Assembly: GCA_021777035.1 (NCBI GenBank)
Contig: JAIQZR010000196.1
Span: 1-39,164 of the forward strand
DNA: 39,164 nt
From: Candidatus Scalindua sp.
GTDB lineage: Bacteria > Planctomycetota > Brocadiia > Brocadiales > Scalinduaceae
Direction of reading: 5' to 3'
Made by a program: the position numbers and the translations under genes
Part shown: piece after piece, positions 9,050-17,678 of the stretch
How positions within the stretch are numbered: position 1 is the first letter of the stretch
Layout: each line of letters starts with the position of its first letter
Notes under the pieces: generated by a model
Seen by the model: only the letters and a program-made list of their open reading frames with translations
Database searches by the model: none
Told to the model about the DNA's origin: nothing

Positions 9050-9655
9050 ATGAAAAAAAGCTCTTGTTTCCTATTATTTTTTCTCTTGCTCTCCCAAGTT
9101 GTTGTCGCAGAGGTTGAAACTGAAGCCGAAAAAGTATTAAAGTCATCTATTGGTGAGGTGTTTGAGATAATGCTAGATAAAGAGATGGCAATGGAGCAGA
9201 AGAAAAGCAATGTCACTGAGATTACAGGTGGCGTTTTTAATTTTTCATTAATGGCGAAATTATCTATTGGCAAAGCACATTGGTCTGAATTCAATGTAAA
9301 ACAGAGGGATGAGTTTATAAGCCTCTTTACTGCGTCGTTTGAGGACTTTTATGTTGACAAATTAGACCTTTTCAGTAATGAGGAAGTTGTTTTTCAACCT
9401 GCGACAGTAGTGGAAAAGAAGAAAGTGCAGGTTCCGACAATTTTGTTGTCAAAGGGTAAGGAATATTCCATATTATACAAAATGTCCAATACCAAGGGCG
9501 GGTGGAAGATTTATGACATCACAATTGAAGGTATCAGTCTGATCCATACATACCGGTCTCAGTACAGCCATATCCTCAAAAGTGGGAAGCCTGAAGATTT
9601 GCTGGCGAAAATGAGAGAGAAAAATGAAGAGAATAAAGAAAATAAAGAATTATAA
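9050..9655 (+). CDS. MlaC/Ttg2D-family periplasmic lipid carrier (HpnM-like)
   Basis: A 201-residue secreted protein of the MlaC/Ttg2 (toluene-tolerance) family, which ferries phospholipids or hopanoids between membranes. Seen: a signal peptide (KKSSCFLLFFLLLSQVVVA, cleavage near residue 21); the family pattern FNFSLMAKLSIGKAHWSEFN followed by QRDEFISLFTASFEDFYVDKL; then the beta-rich VVEKKKVQVPTIL and GGWKIYDITIEGISLI with YRSQYSHIL. The last 20 residues are lysine/glutamate-rich. The gene is followed 49 nt later by an RND protein. This order matches the hpnM-hpnN pair of hopanoid producers, so HpnM is as likely as a strict MlaC. No MlaD, E, F or B genes are nearby, which favours the hopanoid reading. 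Confidence 0.88.
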   Translation: MKKSSCFLLFFLLLSQVVVAEVETEAEKVLKSSIGEVFEIMLDKEMAMEQKKSNVTEITGGVFNFSLMAKLSIGKAHWSEFNVKQRDEFISLFTASFEDFYVDKLDLFSNEEVVFQPATVVEKKKVQVPTILLSKGKEYSILYKMSNTKGGWKIYDITIEGISLIHTYRSQYSHILKSGKPEDLLAKMREKNEENKENKEL

Positions 9656-9704
9656 CAGCAGTCTTCGTTTATAGTTTCTTACCATACTTATAACTACTTA
9701 TCTT

Positions 9705-12239
9705 ATGCAATCATCTCTGCTGAACTTCTACACCAGGTATATTCTAAATAAACCAATCATTGTTATTATTGTGTTGCTGGGAGTGTTCTCGTACCTTGGA
9801 TTTAACGCTAAGAACTTTAGGATAGATGCCTCCGCCGATTCTTTGATACTGGAGAACGACAAAGATTTCAAATATTACCGTAAAATAAGCAAAACATACG
9901 GTTCGCATAGTTATATGTTTGTAACATATAAACCCGCTGGGGATCTTTTTTCCCCTGAGACACTTAAAAAGCTTGGTTCATTGCGGGATGAAATAAGGAA
10001 AATAGAGCGAGTTTCCACTGTTCTTACGATCCTTGATGTTCCACTCCTCAGAAATCCACCTGTTCCCATCAAAGAGTTAATCTCCAACATTAAGAACCTG
10101 GAGGATCCGAAAGTTGATTTACAACTTGCACGGGCCGAGATTGCTCGTAGCCCGATTTATCAAGAACTTTTGGTTAGTGCTGATATGAAGATGACTGCGC
10201 TAATGGTCCATTTTGCTGAAGATACGGAGTATGACAGGATTGTTTCCAGGAGAGGCGACCTCAGACAGAAGCTGTCCGACAATACAATCACTCCGTTAGA
10301 GCGTTCTGAACTTGTACAGCTTAAGCACGCTTATAGGGAGTGCAAAGTCCGTATGGATAAGGAGAGGCATCGTGATATCGCAGCCGTTCGTGGAATAATG
10401 GATGGTTATAGAGAGGATGCAGAGTTGTTCCTCGGTGGAATCTCAATGATTACGGATGATTTGATAACATTTGTTAAAAAGGATCTTAAAGTATTTGGAA
10501 TTGGTATTGTTGTCTTTCTGATTGTTGCGCTTGGGGTTATTTTCAGAAAAATATGCTGGGTAGTTTTGCCAATACTTTGTTGTACTCTCTCTGTACTTTC
10601 AATGATAGGAATTCTCGGTATATTTGGGTGGGAGGTAACAGTAATATCATCTAACTTTATCTCCCTGCAGCTTATTATTACCATGGCATTAACTATTCAC
10701 CTGATTGTCCGGTATAGAGAGTTGCAGATAGACAATCCGGAATGGTCTCAACGGGAGCTGGTGAAGGGGACTGTATTTTCAAAATTTGTCCCATGTTTTT
10801 ACACTACTTTAACAACAATTGCCGGATTTGGCTCTCTACTGATTTGTGATATTTTACCTGTCATAAACTTTGGTCTGATGATGAGTGTCGGACTGGTAGT
10901 ATCTCTAATAGTGACTTTTTTTCTTTTTCCTGCTATTCTGTGCCTGCTTCCAAAAGGTAAATCAATAGAGGAGAGGCAGTTTTGTAGCGGATTTACCCGC
11001 TTCCTGGCTAATACTACCCAGAATTATTCAAAAACAATATTTATTGCAACCGGTCTGTTGGTAGTGATGATAGTTGCCGGTATCTCAAGGCTGACTGTAG
11101 AGAATAGCTTTATAGATTATTTTCGGGAATCAACTGAGATTTATCAGGGCTTGAAGGTTATTGACCAGAATCTTGGCGGGACAACACCCCTGGACATTCT
11201 TGTGAGTTTTCAAGAGACAGATCAGGAAACTGACCAGGAAACTAGCGATACCTCTCCCTCAAATGGTGGAGCTGGTACCGGATCTATTGAAAAAATTGAA
11301 AGCGAGCTTGGTGAATTCGATGAATTCGATGAATTTGAAGAGGAGGATGATTCGGACAAATACTGGTTCACTGCTGATAAGATGGCCATAATTATGAAGG
11401 TTCATGATTATCTTGAGAGCTTGCCAGAAATTGGTAAGGTATTATCTCTTGGGACGATGTTGAAGATAGCTGAGGATTTTACTGATGGAGAACCTCTTGA
11501 TGATTTTCAGCTTGCACTTCTTTATACTCAATTGCCTGATAATTTTAAAGACATGGCCCTCACACCTTATATATCAATTTCTGATAATCAGGCCCGTTTG
11601 ACGGTGCGGATAAAAGACTCTTTGAAGGGATTAAAGAGAGACAACTTGCTTAAAAAGATTATGTCTGATATGGAGAACAAGCTTGGTATGCATGAGCACC
11701 AGTATCACCTGGCAGGTATGATGGTTCTTTATAATAATATGCTTCAAAGCCTTTTTAGCTCTCAAATATTAACTATAGGGTTTGTTGTTATTGCGTTAGT
11801 GGTAATGTTTACTGTGTTATTTCGTTCGATAAAGATAGCCCTGATTGCAATTATACCTAATATAATTGCAGCGGTTGCGGTACTTGGTGTAATGGGGTTG
11901 GTCGGTATGCCGCTTGATTTCATAACGATCACTATCGCTGCAATAAGTATTGGTATTGCAGTTGATGATACTATTCACTATATTCACAGGTTTAAGGAAG
12001 AGTATGGGGTTGATAGAAATTATATAAATTCAATGCATCGCTGTCACGGAAGCATAGGAAATGCGATGTACTATACCTCTCTTACGATTATTGCAGGCTT
12101 TTCTATACTTGTTTTATCAAATTTTATTCCTACTATTCTTTTCGGCCTTCTTACCGGTCTTGCCATGTTTATTGCACTGATTACTGCATTAACACTGTTG
12201 CCGCGATTAATAATAGTGTTTAAGCCTTTCGGGAAATAG
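9705..12239 (+). CDS. HpnN-like RND superfamily transporter
   Basis: An 844-residue inner-membrane protein of the MMPL/HpnN branch of RND transporters, likely moving lipids or hopanoids towards the outer membrane with the upstream MlaC/HpnM-like carrier. Seen: TM1 at about 16-32; a large periplasmic loop; a TM2-6 block at about 262-410 including the sterol-sensing-domain-like ISLQLIITMALTIHLIVRY; TM7 near 441-458; a second periplasmic loop; and a final TM block at about 680-840 with the polar motif AAISIGIAVDDTIHYIHRF, whose Asp pair fits proton relay. Length matches HpnN. Oddity: the second loop carries an acidic low-complexity insert (about residues 504-552, with QET and EFD repeats). No clear ribosome site, so coupling to the upstream gene is possible. 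Confidence 0.87.
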   Translation: MQSSLLNFYTRYILNKPIIVIIVLLGVFSYLGFNAKNFRIDASADSLILENDKDFKYYRKISKTYGSHSYMFVTYKPAGDLFSPETLKKLGSLRDEIRKIERVSTVLTILDVPLLRNPPVPIKELISNIKNLEDPKVDLQLARAEIARSPIYQELLVSADMKMTALMVHFAEDTEYDRIVSRRGDLRQKLSDNTITPLERSELVQLKHAYRECKVRMDKERHRDIAAVRGIMDGYREDAELFLGGISMITDDLITFVKKDLKVFGIGIVVFLIVALGVIFRKICWVVLPILCCTLSVLSMIGILGIFGWEVTVISSNFISLQLIITMALTIHLIVRYRELQIDNPEWSQRELVKGTVFSKFVPCFYTTLTTIAGFGSLLICDILPVINFGLMMSVGLVVSLIVTFFLFPAILCLLPKGKSIEERQFCSGFTRFLANTTQNYSKTIFIATGLLVVMIVAGISRLTVENSFIDYFRESTEIYQGLKVIDQNLGGTTPLDILVSFQETDQETDQETSDTSPSNGGAGTGSIEKIESELGEFDEFDEFEEEDDSDKYWFTADKMAIIMKVHDYLESLPEIGKVLSLGTMLKIAEDFTDGEPLDDFQLALLYTQLPDNFKDMALTPYISISDNQARLTVRIKDSLKGLKRDNLLKKIMSDMENKLGMHEHQYHLAGMMVLYNNMLQSLFSSQILTIGFVVIALVVMFTVLFRSIKIALIAIIPNIIAAVAVLGVMGLVGMPLDFITITIAAISIGIAVDDTIHYIHRFKEEYGVDRNYINSMHRCHGSIGNAMYYTSLTIIAGFSILVLSNFIPTILFGLLTGLAMFIALITALTLLPRLIIVFKPFGK

Positions 12240-12277
12240 GTCGCGCTGCAGGGCATGACCCATCAACACGGTGCTTG

Positions 12278-12331
12278 CGCATATATTTCGCTGGGGATTT
12301 TTGTCAGTAGTCTGCATGCGAAATATATGCG
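12278..12331. repeat. Inverted repeat, 14-nt perfect arms
   Basis: CGCATATATTTCGC (12278-12291) is exactly reverse-complemented at 12318-12331, with a 26-nt loop. A second pairing block, CAACAC/GTGTTG, lies outside with a one-base offset. It sits 38 nt downstream of the RND stop and lacks a following T-tract, so it is a REP- or MITE-like element or an attenuator-like structure rather than a standard terminator. Confidence 0.6.
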
Positions 12332-12421
12332 ATACTGGGTGTTGGTAATTGCCTAAACCAATTGCACATACTTTGGCTAATTAACACCCTAATGGTATAT
12401 AAAATAATAACTTAAATTCTT

Positions 12422-12451
12422 TATTAAACTTTTGTATACAAAAGTTTAATA
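12422..12451. repeat. Perfect 30-nt palindrome upstream of mlaA
   Basis: TATTAAACTTTTGTA (12422-12436) followed directly by its exact reverse complement (12437-12451), with no loop. It lies 195 nt before the mlaA ATG and about 85 nt before the possible -35 box. Zero spacing suits a dimeric regulator site or a cruciform more than an RNA terminator. Confidence 0.6.
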
Positions 12452-12534
12452 TTGGTATTATTATTGCGAACTATGTTGGAGATCTATTATAAGTGGCTTT
12501 GGCAAAAATTTATCGTAGCCAATTTAAATGGATT

Positions 12535-12564
12535 TTGTTAGAATCGGCGCGCAAGGTTTATAAA
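12535..12564 (+). promoter_or_regulatory. Possible promoter of mlaA
   Basis: TTGTTA (12535-12540), an 18-nt spacer, TATAAA (12559-12564), giving a leader of about 75 nt. Moderate match to the sigma-70 consensus. Confidence 0.35.
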
Positions 12565-12645
12565 CAGAACGTGATCTTGTAATTCTGTATATTATTAAGA
12601 AAAAAATTATCTTTAAATAATCGCTATAAAAACAGGAGTTAACAG

Positions 12646-13452
12646 ATGAGGAAACTAGTTTTTTTGATGTTCTTTTTTGTCTTAACAATGTACACGTGTA
12701 ATGTCTCTTTATTCGCAGAAGATTCTACTGCTTCAAGGGAGCAACCTGTTGTAAACGAAAGTGGCGGAGGAAAATTTGCTGAAGATACTAGCGATATAGG
12801 TGAGGACATAGATTATGTAGACATTTCGATGGATGCAACTTTTGTTAAAGATTCATTCCAACCTTATAACAGGGCAATGTTTACTTTTAATGATAAACTG
12901 TACTATTACTTCTTCAGGCCTTTATCAAAAGGCTACAAGATCGTTGTGCCTGAGGTGGCTCGAGTAGGTGTCAGGAATTTCTTTACAAATGTTAGAATGC
13001 CAGGTCGTTTTTTCAACTGCATCTTTCAAGGTAAGTTTAAGGGTGCTGGTACGGAAGTATTGCGCCTTGTTATTAATTCTACCATAGGCGGTGCCGGATT
13101 TACTGATCCTGCAAAGAAATACTTTAATCTGGAAATACAAGACGAAGACTTTGGACAGACTCTTGGTAGTTACGATCTGGGAGCAGGGTCTTTTCTTGAG
13201 TTACCGTTCATGGGTCCATCCAATGTGCGAGACGCTTTCGGGCTTTTAATAGACACTGCGCTTGATCCGGTAACGTTTCTGACTCTTATCAGCCCATATG
13301 CAGCTGTAGGTGCGAAGGCTTATATTGCCGTCAATGACCTTTCTATAGATAAAGGGGACACTTATGAGGGTCTGGTGGAGCAGGCTATAGATCCTTATAT
13401 TGCCGTCCAGGATGCATATACACAGAACAGAGCAAAGAAAATAAAAGAGTAA
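12646..13452 (+). CDS. mlaA: MlaA/VacJ-family outer-membrane lipid asymmetry protein
   Basis: MlaA removes mislocalised phospholipids from the outer leaflet of the outer membrane and passes them to MlaC-type carriers. Seen in 268 residues: a signal segment (about 1-23, ending LFA-ED); then the family hallmarks DSFQPYNRAMFTFNDKLYYY, VGVRNFFTNVRMPGRFFN, FKGAGTEVLRLVINSTIGGAGFTDPA, GSYDLGAGSFLELPFMGPSNVRDAFG and a DTALDP turn. AGGAG precedes the ATG. Oddity: canonical MlaA is a lipoprotein, but the only cysteine in the signal region (LTMYTC) has Thr and Tyr where a lipobox needs small residues, so lipidation is doubtful. It follows the carrier-RND pair, suggesting one lipid-trafficking function, but has its own long regulatory gap. 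Its stop abuts the convergent gene at 13453. Confidence 0.93.
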   Translation: MRKLVFLMFFFVLTMYTCNVSLFAEDSTASREQPVVNESGGGKFAEDTSDIGEDIDYVDISMDATFVKDSFQPYNRAMFTFNDKLYYYFFRPLSKGYKIVVPEVARVGVRNFFTNVRMPGRFFNCIFQGKFKGAGTEVLRLVINSTIGGAGFTDPAKKYFNLEIQDEDFGQTLGSYDLGAGSFLELPFMGPSNVRDAFGLLIDTALDPVTFLTLISPYAAVGAKAYIAVNDLSIDKGDTYEGLVEQAIDPYIAVQDAYTQNRAKKIKE

Positions 13453-14478
13453 TCAGGATTCGGGTTCGTCTAAAGAGTCTGCAATTATTTCTATTTTCTT
13501 TCTTCTGTTTACAAGATAAATGAATAGGAAGGTTATGCTTGCAATTAGAGATCCGAGTATTGTTACTCTTTTCTCTACAGTATTAACCGCTGCGAATGCC
13601 TCTTCTTCATCGATCTCAACTAATAACGCCCAATTGACAAATTTAAGATCTAGTGGAGTATACGCACTCAACACTGGGATTCGTCGATAGTCTTTTATTA
13701 TTCTTTCTCCCGTTATTCCGTCTAATGCATCTCTTGTTGCTGCAGTGTCCACTTCTTTCTGGAGTATGGTAGGTTCTTCAACAAATCTGGAGTTTGATCT
13801 CATGTAACTGTCGTCGCCTACAAGGTACATCTCTCCTGTCTCTCCCAAGCCTTCTCTCTTTGTCATGATAGAATCTAAATGAGAGAAAGGGATTTCGATC
13901 ACTAATACACCCAACAGCATTTGTCCGTCGTATACGGGTGAGGCAAAGTAAGAGGTAAATTCACCCAGTTCTTCCTGCCATGTATAGTCCTCAAATGCTA
14001 TTCCGTCTAAGCCGTTTGCATAGATCTGGCCTATACTGAATTGCTTATATCTGCCGGTAGCTAAATTAGTCCCTGTAAACTCCTCTCTAATCGTGGAATA
14101 CATCACATCTCCGTCGTTATCAATAAAGTATAGGTTTACATAGCCGTAGTCGGTTAAATAGTATTCCATCAAAGGTTGGTAAAGTTCAGATATCTTAATG
14201 TATTGATCACCATCCAAACCTGAAGCGTGAAATGCCTTTGACAATCTGGAAAAAGCTTGTCCGATTACAGGATTTCTTGAGAGGACGTTGATGTCTCCAA
14301 ATCTCTCCTGAAAATAAGTTTCTATCTGATGTTTTAGCAGCCCTCTGACGGTAACAAGATGATTAAAAGCAGCAGATTTTACTGCAGTTTTAAGATACTT
14401 ATAGCTTACTAGTGGAAGAGTGACTAGGAAGATAGAAAATGCTATTCCAATCGTAAGAAAAATCTTTTTAGCGTTCAT
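13453..14478 (-). CDS. Membrane-anchored Cache-domain sensor protein without output domain
   Basis: A 341-residue protein with TM1 at about 7-25, an extracytoplasmic double-Cache-like domain (about 35-295) and TM2 near 305-323, ending in about 18 cytoplasmic residues. Sensor hallmarks: YVNLYFIDNDGDVMYS, FTSYFASPVYDGQMLLGVLVIEIPF, then GETGEMYLVGDDSYMRSNSR and LSAYTPLDLKFVNWALLVEIDEEEAF, the classic dCache_1 ending. Normally such a region feeds a HAMP with a kinase, cyclase or MCP domain. Here nothing follows the second helix (VNRRKKIEI..., stop). It may be a free sensor working through partners, or a truncated receptor. It converges with mlaA, with stop codons directly adjacent. The ligand cannot be predicted. 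Confidence 0.8.
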   Translation of the reverse strand: MNAKKIFLTIGIAFSIFLVTLPLVSYKYLKTAVKSAAFNHLVTVRGLLKHQIETYFQERFGDINVLSRNPVIGQAFSRLSKAFHASGLDGDQYIKISELYQPLMEYYLTDYGYVNLYFIDNDGDVMYSTIREEFTGTNLATGRYKQFSIGQIYANGLDGIAFEDYTWQEELGEFTSYFASPVYDGQMLLGVLVIEIPFSHLDSIMTKREGLGETGEMYLVGDDSYMRSNSRFVEEPTILQKEVDTAATRDALDGITGERIIKDYRRIPVLSAYTPLDLKFVNWALLVEIDEEEAFAAVNTVEKRVTILGSLIASITFLFIYLVNRRKKIEIIADSLDEPES

Positions 14479-14854
14479 TAAATATTATTTAGGTAGTAAA
14501 AATTGCAAGATTGGCTTTGCCAAAATAGAAATAAAAAGAGGAATGAATATAACATTGACAGCAGGAATTCTCCAATAAAAAATTTAAATCTGGTGGCTCT
14601 AAACCCTTTAACAGCCTTCTCCGGAAATAATTATGCTATGGATTGAGATAGTGTAGAATAGACATAATTCAAACTGATATTTAATACTTTTAACAATTTG
14701 CTTGATCAAATTATTTAACATTAATAGAATAGTCGGTGTATCGATCTCTCTGGAAGTCTTGGCGGAAAATTAACTATAAATATGAGATCCACTAAATGAG
14801 GCATAAGATAAATTTTACAACCAGCCCTGGTGGGCTATTAGGAGCTAATTTACA
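14479..14854. other. Gap between Cache gene and purD
   Basis: About 375 nt, AT-rich and non-coding, separating divergent genes. A short hairpin AGCCC-TGGT-GGGCT lies within 14822-14838, just before the purD ribosome site. A TTGACA at 14555-14560 has no convincing -10 partner. Nothing else was recognised. Confidence 0.3.
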
Positions 14855-16123
14855 ATGAAGGTGCTGGTAATTGGAAGTGGTGGAAGGGAGCATAGTCTTG
14901 TCTGGAAGATAGCACAGTCTCCACTGGTAAGTAAGATATTTTGTGCGCCCGGTAATCCTGGTATTTCAGAGCTTGCTGAATGTGTTGATATAGCCGCAGA
15001 TCAAACGGGACGGCTTTGTAAATTTGCGGTTAAAGAGAATATAGACCTTACGGTTGTTGGGCCAGAGGCGCCTTTAGTAGACGGGATTGTGGACACTTTC
15101 AATAAATACAAATTGAAGGTTTTTGGGCCAGATAAAAAGGCAGCAATTTTGGAAGATAGCAAAGTTTTCTCAAAATGTCTTTTGAAAAAACATGGCATAC
15201 CAACTGCCGACTTTAAATGTATTGATGACTATCAATATGCCAGGAGCTATATTTTATCTAGAGAGGCGCCAATAGTAGTAAAAGCAGATGGATTGAGTAA
15301 GGGTAAAGGAGTGTTTGTCTGCAAAACTACCGATGAAGCGCTGCATGCAATTGACTCTATCATGAAGGATAAAGTGTTTGGTAGTGCGGGAAATCAGGTG
15401 GTGATAGAAGAGTGCCTGATAGGAGAAGAGATATCTCTGTTGGCATTTACAGATGGGAGAAATATTGTTGCTATGGAAAGTTCCCAGGACCATAAGACTG
15501 TTTTTGACGGAGATAAAGGCCCAAATACGGGGGGTATGGGTGCGTACTCGCCTGTTCCCATTATGACTAGTGAATTGTATCTTCGGATAGAGAGAGATAT
15601 ACTTGTGCCAACAGTTCATGCAATGAATAGAGAAGGAAGGCCATATAAAGGTGTTATTTATATTGGCCTGATGATAACCTCTTCCGGACCCATGGTATTA
15701 GAATTTAATGTCCGTTTTGGAGACCCGGAGGCCCAGGTAATACTCTCTCGAATGAAAAGTGATATCGTTCCAATAATGTTGGCTACAATTTCTGGAGAAT
15801 TGGACAAGGTAGACTTGGAGTGGTTTCCAGAGGCGTCTGTTTGCGTTGTAATAGCTTCTGGTGGCTATCCGGGTAGTTACGACAAGGGGAAAGGCATTAC
15901 CGGCTTGGATCTATTAAATGATCAAGACGGTATATCGGTTTTTCATGCCGGTACGAAATCAGTAGACGGTAAGATCGTAACAAATGGGGGCCGTGTACTG
16001 AATGTTGTTGCTTGTGGAGAAGATATAGAGGCCGCACAGAAAAAGGTATATGAAGCTGTGAGTAAAATATCATTTGACGGGGCACATTATCGCAGGGACA
16101 TTGCAAGTAAGGCGATAACCTGA
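14855..16123 (+). CDS. purD: Phosphoribosylamine-glycine ligase (GAR synthetase)
   Basis: Catalyses the second step of purine synthesis, joining glycine to phosphoribosylamine using ATP. Seen in 422 residues: the N-terminal MKVLVIGSGGREHSLVWKI signature; VGPEAPLVDGIVD; the ATP-grasp core APIVVKADGLSKGKGV; the PurD-specific HKTVFDGDKGPNTGGMGAYS; EFNVRFGDPEAQVI; and the C-terminal GGRVLNVVACG domain. Length is standard. AGGAG lies about 10 nt before the ATG. No other pur genes are adjacent. Nothing unusual. Confidence 0.97.
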   Translation: MKVLVIGSGGREHSLVWKIAQSPLVSKIFCAPGNPGISELAECVDIAADQTGRLCKFAVKENIDLTVVGPEAPLVDGIVDTFNKYKLKVFGPDKKAAILEDSKVFSKCLLKKHGIPTADFKCIDDYQYARSYILSREAPIVVKADGLSKGKGVFVCKTTDEALHAIDSIMKDKVFGSAGNQVVIEECLIGEEISLLAFTDGRNIVAMESSQDHKTVFDGDKGPNTGGMGAYSPVPIMTSELYLRIERDILVPTVHAMNREGRPYKGVIYIGLMITSSGPMVLEFNVRFGDPEAQVILSRMKSDIVPIMLATISGELDKVDLEWFPEASVCVVIASGGYPGSYDKGKGITGLDLLNDQDGISVFHAGTKSVDGKIVTNGGRVLNVVACGEDIEAAQKKVYEAVSKISFDGAHYRRDIASKAIT

Positions 16124-16295
16124 TAATGGAAATTGTCAATTCCCGACATAGATTTACACAGATATATGCCCGGCTTTGTCATTCCTATGGACACTCATAT
16201 AACAGTTTCTTCAAATACTTTTTTTCTTAAACGGAAGCGAAATCAGTTTAATATACGTCTAATTTATTCCGGTTTCTCAAGTTCGCAAAATAAAA

Positions 16296-17054
16296 ATGAA
16301 TGATAGCAGGTTGTCGATCAAAGACATAGCTGGGAAATTTAGCAGGGGGGCTAAGAGTGCTTCTGAAGAGATCAAGGAACGGTTACCTGTCTATATTGAA
16401 CTATTAAAAACACTTGTCAGGCTGGGCAAAAATATTTCACTTGATGTCGACAATGGTGTTCTCAAGGTCAGGGAGCGCTTTGTCAATGATTACCTGAACG
16501 AAGTGTCCATTGAAGATAAGGGCTTGCAGTCAATCAGGGTTTCTTGTAAGGATGGGAATGCCTCTTTTTCAATAGAGTTAAAGAAATTTCTTTTTGATGG
16601 GGTAATAGAGGTGCCGTTTACAGTTGAACACTTTGTTTTCAATAAGAACAAAAGGAGTGTCACCTTTAAATTCGGCGAAAAGAAAATAGATAGAGTGAAA
16701 AATTACTATTCAAAGATTTTATTCTGGTTTAGCTTGTCGGTCATCAGCGTATTTTACGATAAAGGAGATGGTATAAAAAAGAATTTTTTCTGTCAGGATT
16801 CACTTACTGTTAATCCTGACGGCACACATACTATCGATCTTAATAAGATTCCGGAGTTAAGCGAATTGTTTAAAAAAAATGTAGTTAATATCAGATACTG
16901 GGACATGATTTCAATGGATAAACTGTCGTTTGAAAAAGGACTGATAACACTAAGACTCTCACGTAGATTGACAAACATCTTAAGGAGTGCTATCGGGATT
17001 ATTGAAGTACTACCGAAAGGCCGGTTTATCAGGCCCCTGCTAAACCGGTTCTGA
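16296..17054 (+). CDS. Protein of unknown function (252 aa)
   Basis: Not recognised. The 252-residue protein has no signal peptide. It opens with a polar helical segment (SIKDIAGKFSRGAKSASEEI), followed by a helix (VYIELLKTLVRLG), beta-rich stretches (IRVSCKDGNASFSIELKKFL, EVPFTVEHFVFNKNKRSVTF), a hydrophobic patch (ILFWFSLSVISVFY, about 141-154) that could be an amphipathic or membrane-associated element, and a basic C-terminus. The region after the patch has another beta-like stretch ending in basic residues. No strong ribosome site precedes the ATG. It lies between purD and speD on the same strand with gaps on both sides, so no operon link is clear. Confidence 0.55.
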   Translation: MNDSRLSIKDIAGKFSRGAKSASEEIKERLPVYIELLKTLVRLGKNISLDVDNGVLKVRERFVNDYLNEVSIEDKGLQSIRVSCKDGNASFSIELKKFLFDGVIEVPFTVEHFVFNKNKRSVTFKFGEKKIDRVKNYYSKILFWFSLSVISVFYDKGDGIKKNFFCQDSLTVNPDGTHTIDLNKIPELSELFKKNVVNIRYWDMISMDKLSFEKGLITLRLSRRLTNILRSAIGIIEVLPKGRFIRPLLNRF

Positions 17055-17063
17055 AAATCGCAC

Positions 17064-17091
17064 TTGACAAATTAATATATATATATATAAA
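17064..17091 (+). promoter_or_regulatory. Strong sigma-70-type promoter for speD-speE
   Basis: TTGACA (17064-17069), a 16-nt spacer and TATAAA (17086-17091). The spacer and -10 box sit inside an alternating TA tract (about 17075-17089), an easily melted and length-variable element. It leaves an untranslated leader of about 170 nt before speD. Confidence 0.6.
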
Positions 17092-17265
17092 TGGGGCTTA
17101 ATTTTTTCACCACTAGATAGCAGTAAGAGTTAAGAGTTGTAAGAGTAATTTAAGGCAATGTTGAGGTCATGGTACTTGATTGTCCGTCCATTTAATTAAG
17201 GCTGGCAGTAAACAATCGCCACAAATTATTCTTTATCTTTCTACTTAAGAAAGGGGGGGTAGAGA

Positions 17266-17658
17266 ATGGAAGCATTTGGACGACATCTTCTAGTTGAGAT
17301 GTGGGATTGTAACAGGGAAATCCTTGATGATGCTGAAAAGATAACACAAATTATGTGCGATGCCGCAGGTGATGCTGGCGCAACCGTAGTCAAATCAATA
17401 CACCACGAATTTGATCCTCCGGGAATAACAGCTGTAGCTATCTTATCAGAGTCACATATTTCAGTCCACACATGGCCTATAGAAGGTTACGTAGCCGTTG
17501 ATATATTTACTTGCGGGACAGTAGCCGACCCTCAACTGGCGGTGAAAAGACTGTTGGATGAGTTTGGGCCCAAAGACCACACCTCTTTGGAGATTAAGAG
17601 AGGCTCTCCATATATTAAAGAGACAATGCTGTCTAAAGTCCATTCTGTAAATGTGTAA
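17266..17658 (+). CDS. speD: S-adenosylmethionine decarboxylase proenzyme (class 1B, pyruvoyl)
   Basis: Makes decarboxylated SAM, the aminopropyl donor for polyamines. The 130-residue proenzyme matches the short bacterial/archaeal form. Self-cleavage is expected between E62 and S63 in LSESHISVHTWP, with S63 becoming the pyruvoyl group. H68 and C83 (DIFTCG) are the processing and proton-donor residues, at the same numbers as in the Thermotoga enzyme. GRHLLVEMWDCN at the N-terminus is typical. Minor deviation: after HTWP the usual Glu-Tyr is Ile-Glu. The start is supported by an extremely G-rich ribosome site (seven Gs at 17253-17259). The next gene downstream is the aminopropyltransferase, about 150 nt on, completing the pathway. 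Confidence 0.96.
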   Translation: MEAFGRHLLVEMWDCNREILDDAEKITQIMCDAAGDAGATVVKSIHHEFDPPGITAVAILSESHISVHTWPIEGYVAVDIFTCGTVADPQLAVKRLLDEFGPKDHTSLEIKRGSPYIKETMLSKVHSVNV

Positions 17659-17678
17659 TAACCGTTACGGTTGGGTAT

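Larger units (their letters stand above)
12240..12645. other. Regulatory-looking gap before mlaA with two large inverted repeats
   Basis: About 400 nt without a gene. It holds a long imperfect inverted repeat (about 12263-12347, core listed separately), a perfect 30-nt palindrome (12422-12451), and a possible promoter (12535-12564). The mlaA gene is therefore probably transcribed separately from the RND gene. No coding frame is convincing. Confidence 0.5.

Noticed and set aside
17098..17265. Leader of about 170 nt before speD as a possible riboswitch
   Set aside because: No recognisable SAM or other riboswitch core or terminator hairpin could be identified by eye.
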